This document shows positions 44,950 to 59,100 of a DNA stretch of 64,000 nt, in pieces. The notes under the pieces are model-generated. The model was given only the letters and a program-made list of their open reading frames with translations, made no database searches and had not been told where the DNA came from. Both the position numbers and the translations under genes were made by a program. This stretch comes from Pristionchus mayeri (lineage: Eukaryota > Nematoda > Chromadorea > Rhabditida > Neodiplogasteridae): contig BTRK01000005.1 of the NCBI GenBank assembly GCA_036245805.1, positions 868,001-932,000 on the forward strand, given 5' to 3'. Every line of letters starts with the position of its first letter. Within the stretch, counting starts at the first letter, position 1.

Positions 44950-46007
44950 ATATATCTTAAAGGAGCCTCGGAGGTTGACGGACGTCTTCTCCGATGACGT
45001 CGTCGACGTGCCCCCGACCGGCAGTAGTTGTACGAGTACTGCGAGGTCGTCGAGCTGACCATCTCATCTGTCGAGGGGGAGGGAGTCATCGGGAGTAGAG
45101 TGGTGGGCATTTTTATTACTTGTTTATTTGTATTCGAAAATGGAAAAACGCAAATTCTAAAGGCGATTTGGTGTTATGATTAGGCCTGGAATAGATAACG
45201 CTTCTCAGTTTCTTTTGCAATGCAAGGGGCAATGATTTTCGAATCAGTTATTGAGAGTTGGCTTTCACAGGGGAGATTGGGGATGCAGCTTTTAGGAATA
45301 AGGAATAGAGCACTGATGCTTCGAGCTGGCCACCAGAGTTTATCAAAAGTGTGTTCTGGTGATATTGTATATCGCAAAAACGTGCGTTAATTTTACTGGG
45401 TGAAATAGGGCTCCAGTAGTATGGAAATCCATCCAGGTGCTGTAGCTATGCTTCATCCTTTAGATTATGGCCAACAGCCAGCAGTAAAATATGTCCTTGA
45501 TCAATGAAAGTTTACTTTTTCGTGTGTTGTTCGTCACGGCAGTTGTGATCACCCGGCTGCTCTGTGTTTCACGATTTGTTGTTCCATCTTTTTTAGGCAG
45601 TTTGCTTTCAAGGAGGGGGAATAATCCATCAGACTACTATTAAGTTGTTCTATTAATCGATAATCGAATGTTTTCAGATCGATTTTCTGATCACAACTTC
45701 CGCTGCTTACATTGCCTTCACTAGACGAGTAATGAGAGATGTGGAGGGGGGGATGCCGAAGAGATTTCCCGGAAAGATCGGAGTCAGTTTATCGTTTCTC
45801 TGGATTTTATATGTTTCAATTTTAGCAGTAAGGCAATATGCCAATTGATGTTATAATACTGGTTGTTTATAACACTTTGTTGCTATAGTCAATGGGAAAG
45901 ACTGTGCACAGTGTGCAGTGCACAGAGTTCTATAATGCCGTGCAAATTCTTTGTCTGTACAGTTGGATCGACTACAGTATCTCGTGATCTTCGAGATAGA
46001 AGAATGA
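44950..46007 (+). pseudogene. Unidentified gene fragment, unit 2
   Basis: Copy of 21,970-23,027 with the same exon-like pieces (45,678-45,782 and 45,963-46,007 are phase-consistent). Confidence 0.4.
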
Positions 46008-46112
46008 TTCGGATCTGGATTATTCTCGCATCATCGCTAATCAACGGAAGGAAATGCCGTGTCATGGTGGATTCGTCTGACTTCAACCTTGCACTAGTGG
46101 TGGGTGAGCGGA

Positions 46113-46199
46113 AGCACTAGTGCGGATGAGAGGCGTGGCGTCATACCGCCTTTGATATATCAAAGGCATGACATCATACTTCTCACCCGACCTAGTGCC
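46113..46199. mobile_element. MITE of the GGCACTAGG family, unit 2
   Basis: Copy of 23,133-23,219. Confidence 0.75.
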
Positions 46200-46317
46200 T
46201 GAGAGTAACATGAACATTGCAATGAAAATTAAGCGTGCGATTCTTGAGCATCTCAAGGCCAAGTATTTCCGGATTGTCGAGGAGAGATAGGGTGAGTAGT
46301 CTTCGCGCTTCTTTCAT

Positions 46318-46474
46318 CGATACTTCTTTGATTAATGGCCACCCCCCCCCCCTCTTGCTCATCTTGCCCGCTCAATTCTAGGTATTCCTCCCTGATTTGC
46401 GGCCGCTGAACCCCTCAATGATGGGCAGGGATGGTAAATGAGAGGGGGAGGGGGTGGCCATTAACCGAAGAAGT
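46318..46474. mobile_element. MITE with poly-C/G subtermini, unit 2
   Basis: Copy of 23,338-23,494. Confidence 0.7.
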
Positions 46475-47407
46475 GTTATGTTATGTTATGACCATGCGTA
46501 GAATAGAGAACACCACTCATCTCATAGATAATGCTTGGGATAGATGTCGAAAAATATATTACTCTCAATTGTGTGGATTGTCCTGGGAGATTGGGGCTGC
46601 AGTAGTGACTGATCAAAGAGGTATCAACGATGTTTCTGTTTCATTGACAAAATTGATGAATAATGCTTTGGAAAGAATTCGGCCCTCAATGTTTGAAATA
46701 GTACATGTCGTTTTTACTGGGTGAAATTGGGTTGCGCGCGTAAGGGATAAATCAGGTAAGATGGATACTAGGAAATGTGTACCATATAGCTCACGCTTTC
46801 TTATCCATTGTATGTTGCGTGAGGCAATGATTGATGAATTTTTCTTTCAGTTTGATCGAGTCTTCTTCAACCCGAGATGGTCGCCTTCCCCGTTGCGAGA
46901 TCTACCTCGACGAGGCGTATGTTGAACGGGTGAGTACTAGGGTTGGCCATTCGATGTGAATAAGCGATTCCGCTACATGTTAGATCTGGGTTTCGGGAGT
47001 AATGCATAGATAGGCTACTCTTTCCTCAACGCACCTTACTGACTGTTGGTCCACTCGGTGCAATGGTGAGATGTCACTATTTTTTGGGAACTGCCTTTTT
47101 GAAAACTTTTTTGTCGTACCATAAATACTGTAACATTTCAATTCAAAATGCCGCTCTCAGAATTTCTCTTGGGAATTTTCATTCCGACCTTTTCAATTTG
47201 GAATGAGCGGCCTGGAATGATCAATATTGAATTTACATTTTCGAAACCCACATCTCGTAACTTTCGTAATGGAACTTCAATTTCGTAAATTTTCTCCAGA
47301 ACTTTTCGACATACATGATGTACAGTAGCGCCCAAAAGTATTGAAACGATTTGAATTTTTCATATAACTTTTTCTACCGTTAGCAAGTTCGATGTTGGGG
47401 CGCTATA

Positions 47408-48958
47408 TCACGGGTCTCCTGTAAAAGTGTAGGAAAATGAGTCCTTGCGGCTACTAGAAATTATTTAGTATCTCAGATTTCGATTAAACTTGGTTCATGA
47501 ACATGTTTGAAGGTCAGAAGAAGGTTCATCCAGTCAGTTTGGTGAAATCTGCACATTATCGATTTTTGTGATCTACCGCTTCAAATTGATGTATTTCAGT
47601 TCATTTTCATCGTACACTATTCTGGTTGCCCTCATTTTGCTCGTCTTCGAGAGTTATACAATATCATAAGGAATGTCCAAAATGATGGAAGCTGTTTTCA
47701 TACTCATTTCCGTTGAAAACCGATTTTTCAATCGAGAAATCGATCGTATATCGACGCGTACCCTAAAACCCAATGACTTTTATTGCTCCTATGGATTGTA
47801 CGGGCAAAGTTAGTGGGGGTCTACGCTGACATTCTTTCAAATAACCATCCTCTCGATATCGGTTTACTATGTAAGTTCGTGGACATAGCCTAATTTTGAC
47901 AAAAACGGGTTTTTGGCTGTATTTCACTTCACACTGCTCCAATCACAATTTTAAAAAAAATGAAATCGAAAGCTCTTTTCGAGACGGATAAAAGTGTTTC
48001 TGAGCAAATTTGCTCTAAAATCATTCGTTCTCGAGTTATTCGACGATAAATCCTATTGGTTGTTAAAAATACAGAGATTATCGATTTTCTGGCTTCGTAT
48101 ACCAACAACCCAATCGTTTTTATTCTTCCTATGGAATCTCCACACAAAGGGGTGTCTATGTTGACTATTTTTCATTTCTCTGTCCTCCTACTAGGGATTT
48201 ACTATGGGGGATTATCGACGTTTACGGACTTGGTTATTTTTTGCTCCATAGTAATCACCCATAGTAAATCCCTAGTAGGAGGACAGAGAAATGAAAAATA
48301 GTCAACATAGGCACCCCTAATTTTGTGTGGAGATTCCATAGGAAGAATAAAAACGATTGGGTTGTTGGTATACGAAGCCAGAAAATCGATAATCTCCGTC
48401 TCGAAAAGAGCTTTCGATTTCATTTTTTAAAAATTGTGATTGGAACAGTGTGAAGTGAAATACAGCCAAAAAAACGTTTTTGTCAAAATTAGGCTATGCC
48501 CGCGAACTTACATAGTAAATCGATATCGGGAGGATGGTTATATGAAAGAATGTCAACGTAGACCCCCACTAATTTTGCCCGTAGAATCCATAGGAGCAAT
48601 AAAAGTCTTTGGGTTTTAGGGTACGCGTCGATATACGATCGATTTCTTGATTGGAAAATCGGTTTTCAACGGAAATGAGTATGAAAACAGCTTCCATCAT
48701 TTTGGACATTGCTTATGATATTGTATAACTCTCGAAGAAAATGAGAGCAACCAGAACAGTGTACGATGAAAATGAACTGAAATGCATCAATTTGAAGCGG
48801 TAGATCACCAAAATCGATAATGTGCAGATTTCACCAAAATGACTGGATGAACCTTCTTCTGACCTTCAAACATGTTCATGAACCAAGTTTAATCGAAATC
48901 TGAGGTATAAAATATTTCTAGTAGCCAGTATTCCTACACTTTTACAGGAGACCCGTGA
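47408..48958. mobile_element. 1.55-kb palindromic TCACGGG element, unit 2
   Basis: Copy of 24,428-25,978. Its empty-site partner is at about 49,421-49,430. Confidence 0.9.
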
Positions 48959-49488
48959 TATAGCAAATCAATCGAAGACTACGATGCGAGTATTGCGTCA
49001 TCGCGTGCCTAAGAACAATTGATCTGGAATGAGTAGGCTGGAAATTGTCATTTCGAATTTGCATTCTCGAAACCCTCATCTCGTAACTTTTATTTCGGAA
49101 CTTTTGCTTTGGAACTCAAACTTCGGAATCCTAAAGTGTCCGTTTGGGTAAGAGTCGAACAACTTTGTGTGGTCATAGGGCATGCGTAGGGGTGACTAAG
49201 TATATGAGGACAGTTTTTGCGATTACCATTCCCAGATCGATTCTCTCGTGACTGGCGTGATAGAAATCATGTTGAAAACATCATTACAAAACATGTGTAT
49301 GGGTACTCCGCCGGGTTTTCTAGATGTATCATACATACAGTAGCGCCCAAAAGTATTGAACCGATTTGAATTTTTCATAGAACTTTTTCTACCGTTCACT
49401 TAGCAAGTTCGATGTTGGGGCGCTATATAGCAAATCAATCGAAGACTACGATGTGAGTATTGCGTCATCACGTGCCTCATAAATAATT

Positions 49489-52400
49489 GCGTAGTGATTA
49501 CGCAATCGAATTTCACTTTTTCAAACGCTTTATTCTTACATAGATTTTTTCCTACTCGCCAAACTTTCTAAGGTTGGAGTCATGCCCGAGGCCTACCCAG
49601 AAAAAAAAATTTGAGGTTGCTGCGGGACCGCACGTTTGCTGCAGCCTTGCTGCAAAAAGAGGGTCTGAAATTCAGAACTCAGCTCCCAGATTAGCTAGAA
49701 ACTTGTTCAAAGCATTAAAATGATCGCTATCATGAATACAGATGGTCCTGAGAATATGAACACAATATTTCATAATTTGTCCTCAGGGCATGAAAAAATA
49801 ACCTTTTTGTATGGCCATTTTTTGGACATTCATAACTTTGTGGGAAATGTCGGTAAAAATCTGGTTTTTGTATAGGAATGTTCAAAATGTATTGAAGATC
49901 TGATTCCCAACTTTTTAGAGCGATTGGTTATCTTTCCTGCCCGCGGCGTTCGTTTTTCGGAGGTATACTAGGGTCGGGAAACACCCTGTTTACCACTGAG
50001 CGAGAGAGTGCAGACGACGAGAATGGAGAGGCACTGACAACTGGTAAGCGTGGGCGATCGAAGACTGGGAGAATAGTCTAAGGAGGGGACGGAAGGGAAG
50101 GAGCCACCACTGTCGCCATCTAGCTGTGCAGTGTAAGCTAAATTCAACTCTAACACGTCAACGAATGGGTGATTAAGAAAGAAGAAAGATGGGAAGGGGA
50201 GGGGCAGTCGACGACTCGGAGAGTTGATAACTTGACGGTGTTGGAAATGTGGGGTAGGAAGACGTGACGACTGAGATGCCATGCTTGGCGAGGGAGAGGT
50301 GACGACTGCGGATGGTTCTTCAGCCTCTCCGACCCACCATGAGAATCGAACACAATTATCGATTGATCACTCGGGGCCGATGAGGATGGATGTGAAGGAC
50401 GGAGGGGATAGGGCAGGGGAATGAGGGAAGATGGAGGTAGTTCACAATTGGAATCGAGAAGGCTTCCCATCCCCCACGAAGGCACTAGGTCGGACGAGAA
50501 TCACCACAGTACCCGGGGGGCGGACATTTCCGCAACGGGGTACCATTCGCTTGACAGAAGGAGTAGCAATATGGGAGTTGTTGCATTGTAGCCAGTATGT
50601 GCTCCCCCACTTTAGCATATATAAATTTTGTTACCAGGCGATCTTGAGTTTCACTCCAAATCAACGTGGGGTTCATGGTATATGAATTTTCATGAACCCC
50701 TATACGTTGAAACTCATGGTCGCCTGGTAACAAAATTTATATATGCTAAAGTGGAGGAGCACATACTGGTAACAATGCAACAACTCACATATTGTTACTC
50801 CTTCTGTCAAGCGAATGGTACTCCGTTTGCGGAAATGTCCGCCCCCCCCCCCCCCAGTACCCATCCCCAGAATTATCACAGACTGATCTCACACTATCAG
50901 AAAAATACTCGCAAAATACTGAGGAATAATCCTATTTTTGCTATCATCGGGTGATCATCCGACATAGCGCCCTCATGAGGAACGGAGAAAGAAAATAATG
51001 AGACAACACAGACGGAGGACAATGAAGGGCAATTCCCATATCGGAATCGCATTCGACTCCTCTCCATCCTCGCATCCTGCAGCCACTTCCAATCCAACTC
51101 TCGTTCCTCGTACTCTTCTCATCGATATCGTCGGCCCTCTCGATTCTTCCGCTATAAAGTCACCCTGACAAAGGGTGCAATTAGATGAGGCATACACATT
51201 ACGAAAAATGATGGAACAAACTCATCCATCGCTGTCACTCCCTCCCCCTCCTCGAGTCAGTGGTCGAAAAGTAAGTCCAAAATGGCATAACGAGCCCGGT
51301 TTTTGGGTTCAGACCAGTGTAAAAATAGAAAACGTGCCCAGTTTGTTAGTATAAATTTGTGCAAAATTTTAGAAAGGTGCCCACTTTTTTGCAATTTTTG
51401 TGACCTACTCTTTCGACCACTGCCTCGAGTACTCGCCCGCCTCCTCTTCGCGGGTCTCGATCATATTCTTAGTCGGTGCCACATCACTACTCGTGTTTTC
51501 TGCAGCGCCCTTTCCTCTTCCATGGAAACTGCCATGAGGCCGTTTAGCTAGAGTGACAACTACTCAAGCAGAGACCGCTATAAAATATCCTGACAAAGAA
51601 AACAATTAGATGAGTCTCAAACATAACGAAAAATGATGAAACAAACTCATCTTGGGTATACTAGTCGGTCGCTGTCCCCCCTCCCCGCTCCTTCGCCTCC
51701 CTCGTTCGTCGATGACGTCATCAGCGAGGTCGCGCCCAGCAGAGAAGAACCTGCAAAATGACAGAGTTAACATCACAAACAAATTCAAAATGGAAAGCCT
51801 CTTCAATCTCTTGCAGGGCTACAAGCACGATTTCGTCAATTTAGACACCCTATCAAAATCTTATTTTAGCTTTAATCTACCTACTTTTTTCATCAATGCG
51901 CATGTCTTCTAGGATACGAAGAAAAACAAAGCTTAGTGAAGTTGTGGAGAAAGATGATAAAAGGGAAGAGTGGTCAAATACAGGCGACGGCAAATTTTCG
52001 AAGTATGAGTGGGAAATCTTAAGTGACTCTGCTTCTCTCGCTTTCGCGCGCTCTCTGCCTTTCGAGAAAGCCGGTTAGAGAAAGGCAGCGCGCGAAACCG
52101 AGAGAATCCATGACCAATATTCAATGATTAAACAGAAAGATTAAATCAACATTTCAGCACAGATCCTAAGGACACAGTTCTACGATTCGGGAGAAAGGCA
52201 TAGAAAGAGAAGAATCCGCAAGACGATAGCGACGTGGGAAAAGGCAGATAGGACAATGCACAGCTTGTCAATAGAAAAATATGAAAGCGTAGGGTGTCTG
52301 CTAAAGGCAAACACGCACTTTGAATCGGTTTAAGCGAGCAGATTTAGACGCGACATCAAAATGCATGCAAGCGCTATACAAATGAGAAGTAAACAACACG

Positions 52401-53189
52401 CAAAGAGGAGGCGAAGGAGCATCAGTTCATGAGTCTAGTTAGAACGAGGGAAGGGGAAAGAGGCGATCGGCAAAGCGAGCAATGAACGTTTGAATAGATG
52501 GGAATGGGTCAACGTGGCACTCGAACTGCAAGCGTGCGATAGAGGCGAGAGAATGGAAGAGTCGGTCGATCGAGGGAGGAAGGGAAGAGGCCTTTGATCT
52601 ACCAAGGCTTTGGCAAAGGAATCGGCGATCTCGCACACATCGCAGCCACTCATGACATGTGCGCAAGCACCGGGGCGAGCTTGCGCATGTGGTGATTAGA
52701 TACGGTAGTGTTCAATGGGGTCATGGGCACCATTACGAAAATAACGCAAATTGATACAGATAATCAGCGGAAGTAAAACCGCAGAAGCCGCATGAAATAA
52801 AATTTACAAAATCTTTATCCGAATGGATCTAAAGGATACAGTATGATATGTCTACAAAATGTTAAAACAGAACGTGCGGAATGTGATTAGCTGAAAAGCG
52901 TAATCTGCGGAAAGCTTATACCACGAACAATAAAGTTAGCACCTGTTCATAAATAAACTGTGAAAGGGTAATGAGAAAGGTTGTTAAACACGACAAGACA
53001 TTCGGATAGTATCGGATAAACCAGTACAGCTGGATACCGGAAATAACCAGAATAACTTAGAACACCATAATAACTGAAGAATAAATAATACATGCACTAA
53101 TTAAAGGAGAACTAATCAACGAGAACAGATTTTTTTCACAAGCCTATATTCACACAAGAAACCTCAACATCATTTCTACAGTTTGAGAA
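49489..53189. other. Unassigned region, unit 2
   Basis: Copy of 26,509-30,209. Includes the palindromic element at 50,481-50,971. No exons recognised. Confidence 0.5.
50481..50971. mobile_element. 491-bp palindromic element, unit 2
   Basis: Copy of 27,501-27,991. Confidence 0.8.
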
Positions 53190-56100
53190 TTAAATTGCCT
53201 TCGCTGCGTTAATCAGTCTCTCGTGTGTGAATTTGATCATTGCCTTGATGGCGCCCTTCATTGTAGCATTTGCTCTGAAACAAGATCTGGTAAAGCAAAA
53301 TTAATTTAAAATTTAAGACATCAAAAAGAGAAGGCAAAAAAGATGCGCCAACCTGCGGGGAGCGGGAGGGTAGACAAAGGTGGAGAGAACTCGCAGCTGA
53401 TCAATCTTTCCAATCGCCGACACGATCACTACTGCAATAGAGAATTCATTTGAAATGAAAAGAGAAAATGTTCTTTGATTAAATCGAATCGATAGAATAA
53501 TACTTCACTGCAAGAATAGGTTATTGGAGGACGAACAACCATTTGTTTAACAACCTTTCATTCGAAGGCATTACGAATAACTGCGAGTACTAACCTTCGT
53601 CGTTTATTCTACGTAACTTAACTTGACAGCCGCTCACTTTAGCCAGAGCATCTCGGACATCGCCGAGACTCTCTTCAACGACAGTCCCTGAATTGGAATT
53701 ATCAATTTCTTCGGAAAAAACTTCCCTTTAATGCACATTAGCCATTAGATAATGAAATATAAATATCTGGTCGAGAAAATCAAGCTAATACCAGGTAGTT
53801 GCATCGCTCGCGGTTCCCACTCCCTCAGTGCATCGCTACTACCCTCCGAGGGAAGATCGAGGCGATGGGAAATGACGAGCGAGAGGTAAGATTTGAGCGC
53901 CATCTACAATGAGCTGCCATTAGTACCGAGGCGTTTCTCCTCATTAGACGTGCTTTCTCGATATCAACAGTAGCTATCACGAGGAATGAATCATGCCTAT
54001 CGGTGACAAAGTAGGGCACACACCTCCGAGAAGGTTCGCCACTCTCCTCTCATCAGAACTCCTCCGCCGACCTCGGAGAACGACAATGTCGGACGCATTC
54101 TGGAATAGAGCAAATCAACTAAATTCAGTAGTTGCATAAGTTGACTCTAACTTCGAAGACGAAATCCACAATCAGAAGTGCTCACCTGAACTCATTGGAG
54201 GAGATGTAGTCGATGAAGTAGAGGAGATGCACTCCCTTCGACGGGTGGCCGCGCAGATCTCCTGCCGGCTGCAATTGAAATAGTGTTAGCATTGGAAAAT
54301 ATATTCGTCTCTCACGCACCTTCTGAAGGAAACGTCGTCTCATCTTTCGAGTTCTCACTTCACCCAGCCCGAAGATCACGAATAGGGACAGCTATAAGAG
54401 AAAATTTATATTTGGAAATACCAACCTCATGATCAGCTACTGTAGTCATGACAATTTCCGATAGAAAGATCAGCAATTCGACACTTCTTCGATATTTGAC
54501 TCACCCCCCCCCCCTTCCCTATCATTTCTCATGCCCTCCCCAGCACAGGGGGTTGTGTGACCGAAAATCAGGGAAAGATATCTATAAATGAGTGGGGTAA
54601 AGGAGGAAGGGGGGGGGGGGTGTGCCAAATATCGAAGAAGCACCAGCCCCCTTCTCTATCTTCCCCTTCCTCTCACCAGATGCTCCTCTCCGAATCGCTC
54701 GTTCAATCCACCAACGTGATTCGCCCAATCCATGAGGTAAAAGGAAGCTCTCGCGAGTTCTGCAATAGCACTCCATCTCTCTATACCATTCAGTCGACCA
54801 CATGAAGCGGAAAGTGTGCATCATTTTTGGATGGAGGTTCCAATAAAAAGGATCACCGTACCTTAGAAAAAGCAAAGGTTAACAACCCTTGTGACAAAAA
54901 TATAGTATTATTTTCATAACAATATCGCTCACAAATTCCTCACCCGTATTCTCCCTGATCGATCGAGCGAGAATCGTCTCTTCTCCGTTAAATCGTTTCA
55001 CGAAATTCTCGTATCGCTCCTTGTTCGAGGAATTTTCGCAATAATGATGGACGAATTCGGAGAGCTCCTGCAAGCAAGTAAAATTATTCTCAGAATCACG
55101 GCATTGGACTTTGGAGCAAACGTTACAATATTGGAGCTGTATAAAATGTGTGATTGATTGCGAACTGACGTCAGCGAGTGGCTCATTATTGTGCATCATC
55201 TTCTCTTCCTGAAGCACTTGGACGATCTTATGGTGATCGGGTCGCTCCTTGATATCCACAAGGACATCGTAGAATACCCAGGGGAAGGAGAGAAGAATCG
55301 AGCCCTGCTCGCCTCGCTTCAATGCTTCATTCGACGCCGCTGAAATAAGAGTCAATGGTGTTGAGATATTTCACGTCAATCTGTCGTCGATATAATCGTG
55401 CATGGGGCACATTCTCAAAACATGTCCATATCAGGGGATGTAGCGACTCACACGTCACTACCCCTTTTCTTTCATCACTTCATCCCATTCCCATCAATCA
55501 AAGTGCATTCACTGCAACTCCATTATCATATTTAGACTCACTCTTGTCTCTGTTGATGAGTGCAGCCCAACTCAATTAGCATGTTAATCCAATTCCGTTG
55601 TCTCTCACCCTCTCTCCCCTCTCTCTCCATTTACATGGGTTAGGACACGTCGGCTAGACTGCCTATATAAACCCCTCCTCTCCCTCTCTCGACACAGTTA
55701 CACTGAACCTCTCCTCGTGCGCCTCGTCACGTTCACCCCCATCCGATCCTCACTAGGATCTCACTCCAGCCAAGGACCACAGTCCTCCCCCATTCGATCC
55801 ACACTTGGATCTCAGTCATCCTCACTGATCCTCACCTTGGATCTCACCCAGTCTCCCATCCTACCGTACCCCTTTCCCTTCTTCCCTTCTCCCTGTCTTA
55901 CTGTAGTAATAAATTATTGATTTATCTACGGTCCCATTCACAGTGCATCAGTCTACAGTATCCTGGGCACAGACACACCTAGGGTCACAGTCAGTCTTCT
56001 TCCACCAAGCGTCCTAAGCTTGTCCCTGCTCTAATCGGTTACTGTATCTACAGTACTCCGGATTGAGTATCGTGGGCTCGCTAGTTCGCATATGGTGCAT

Positions 56101-59100
56101 CGGTCATTACCGTACCCAGCTCATCACCCAGCTCATCTCCAAGAGTCCCGCGTGGCAGGAACACAATCACTGATCACAGTCTTCATCAATCATGACTGAC
56201 AGTCACTTTGCATCCACTTACACACGTATTCGGACCACTCATGCAAAGATCAAATCCACCAAAAACGACATCCACTCAATCATCAACTCGTGCCTTTCCA
56301 TCAATTCACTCACAGAATACGAGAGCATGAGAGTCACTCTCTACAAGGCGATCAATGATCTCCAGCTCACAATCGGAGCCTACACAGACGCCGTCAACAA
56401 ACTCCGTCGTCGAGTCGACAACATGATCTCGGACACCACCGAAAGAGCCGAGACCAAGCAGAAAGAGGAGACGCTCTTCAGCCAGATGAGGGATGAGGAC
56501 GACGAGGGACTCGACTATGACGAGGTGTCACTCAAGGACTCTTTTCTCCCTTTGATTGAGTCACTAGTCGACAAAACTCTGTCCAAATCTCTTGCTCACA
56601 TCCATGATATGACAGAACTCAACGCAAAGAAAGAGACCATTCAACAGTCTCAGCCCACTGGCAACTCACAGTCCTCTAATGCCTCAGATCATTCCATCAA
56701 TCACAATCACGATCAGCATACTCAGTCCACCAGATTCGAGACAAATCTCGCTCCACTTCCCACCATATCACTCATTCCTTTCAATGGCGAATCAACTGAC
56801 TGGGAATCATTCTACAGTCAGTACACAAGTATCATCGACTCAAGGACTCACTTGTCCAAAGTTGAGAAACTCGTCTACCTCCGCAATGCACTCAGAGGAC
56901 CCGCACTCAAAACAGTTGAGGGGATCCCGATCGGAGGAGAGTATCTTGATGACACCATCACTCGATTGAAGGAAAACTATGGTCGGAGCAAGAGATCAAA
57001 TACCACCCTGATCAATCAGTTGCATTCCATCAAACCCAAGTCACACTCCCTCGAAGACCAACTGGAATGCACTCAGCAATTCATCAACAAAGTCATTCAA
57101 ATCTCGGACAAGTCAGTTGTCGATAATTTTATCGCAATTCATCAAATTGCTGGTACTATCCATTCGACCCACATCAAAAGGATGTACACTCTCGAGCCAT
57201 CCACAATGATGGAAGCACTGAAATCCATCGAATCAGATATCCGGGAACAAATAGAGATCAGAAATCTCGAGTCCACTTTCCGTTCCATCAATCATAACGA
57301 GAATCACTCTCATCAGAGACAGAAAGAGAAGTTCAGTGACAGCACTTTCACCAAACCCTCATTCACAAACCCACCAAAGTCATCCAATGGCATTTCTTGT
57401 GTTTACTGTGGCAAACATAAGTACTCTTATTGCCCTACGATCACATCCATCTCAGATAGGAAATCAATCCTCAGAGAGAAGAAACTCTGCTTCAAGTGCC
57501 TCTCACCTCATCACACATTCACTCAATGCGATCGGAAATGCAAACAGTGCACCAAACCTCATCGCAACACACTCTGTGATTCCCCTTCCACTAGACCAAC
57601 TCAGTCAGGCGTCAATGCCGCAGTGACCTCCGATCAGCCAGCCAATGGTGTCGCAAGACTCTACACAGCAAGTGTATCACTCCAGAACCCGATGACGAAT
57701 AGAACAGCCACCAGACATGTCTTCCTCGATACGGGAGGAATGGTTTCGGTGATATCTCGTTCACTCGTTGAGGAACTGAGTCTGAAGCCTCACGGCACTC
57801 AATCAATGACTATCAGTGCAATTGGAGGAGAATTCACAGGAGGAAATGTGCACGATGTGGTCACTGTGAATGTCGTTACCACCAAAGGACTCTATTCCAT
57901 TCAAGCACTCGTTATGGATTCAGTCATCACTCGATCTATGCATCTTCAACCACTCTCTGCTGAAGACTACACAGTCGTAAAAGCGCACTGTGGTGATGTT
58001 CCTCACTTCACTCAGAGTTCCATCGTTACTCCAGATCTACTCATTTCCATCACGGATACACAAGATCTACTCGTCGATTCTAAAATCACGAATCTGCCCA
58101 GTGGATACAGACTCACTCAATCGATCCTTGGGCCAATGATCACTGGGAAGTCAAAACTCATGGTTCATTCCACCCCTGTTGAGTCCATTCTGACTAGTCT
58201 TATCACTGACGCTCCATTCGAGAAAAGAGTTGAACAATTCTTCTCTTTGGATGAGACAGCCAGAGAGTACGGTACCACTGAGACCGAAGCAAGACTCGAA
58301 ATCAATCACAAAGTGGACCAACACTTTCACGAAACTGTTCAAGTCATCGACAATCAGTATCAAGTACAGTACTATCTCAAACCACAAGTCACTGATCTTC
58401 CCACCAACTTCAAACTTGCATATAGTCGCCTCAAAAGCAACGTTCAATCACTCTCAAAGAACATTGATCACATCGAGTTTTACAATTCAATCATCAACGA
58501 CCAGCTCACTTCCGGAATGATCGAAGAGGTTGAGTCATCCATTCCAATCGATCACCAGTCCCACTACCTGGCTCACCAGTCAGTCCTCCGTCCAGATAAA
58601 CCCACTACTCCACTTCGCATAGTCTACGATGCTAGTGCGAAGATGAAAGGAAAACCGTGCCTCAATGATGTCATTGCACAGGGTCCATGCACCCTCGAAC
58701 ACATTCCATCTCTGCTCATCAGAGCTCGATCAAGGAAGACTCTCATCGTCGCTGACGTTGAAAAAGCATTCCTACAAGTTCAAGTGCATCCTTCACAGAG
58801 AGACTTCCTCAGATTCCTCTGGATCATAGATATTCACAAACCAGTCTCCAAGGATAATCTCATCACTTATCGATTCACTGTAACTCCCTTTGGAATCAAT
58901 CAGTCACCATACATTCTATCGAAAGTCATCGAGACTCATCTCAAAGGTGCGTCAAACGCAGAGAACAGTCACCTCATCACTCAATTGATCAACAATGTCT
59001 ATGTCGATAATGTGATCATCAACACTGACAATCCATCCCACGAGATGTATTCGGTCTCGAAATCACTGTTCCAGCAAATGCACATGAATTTGCGAGATTA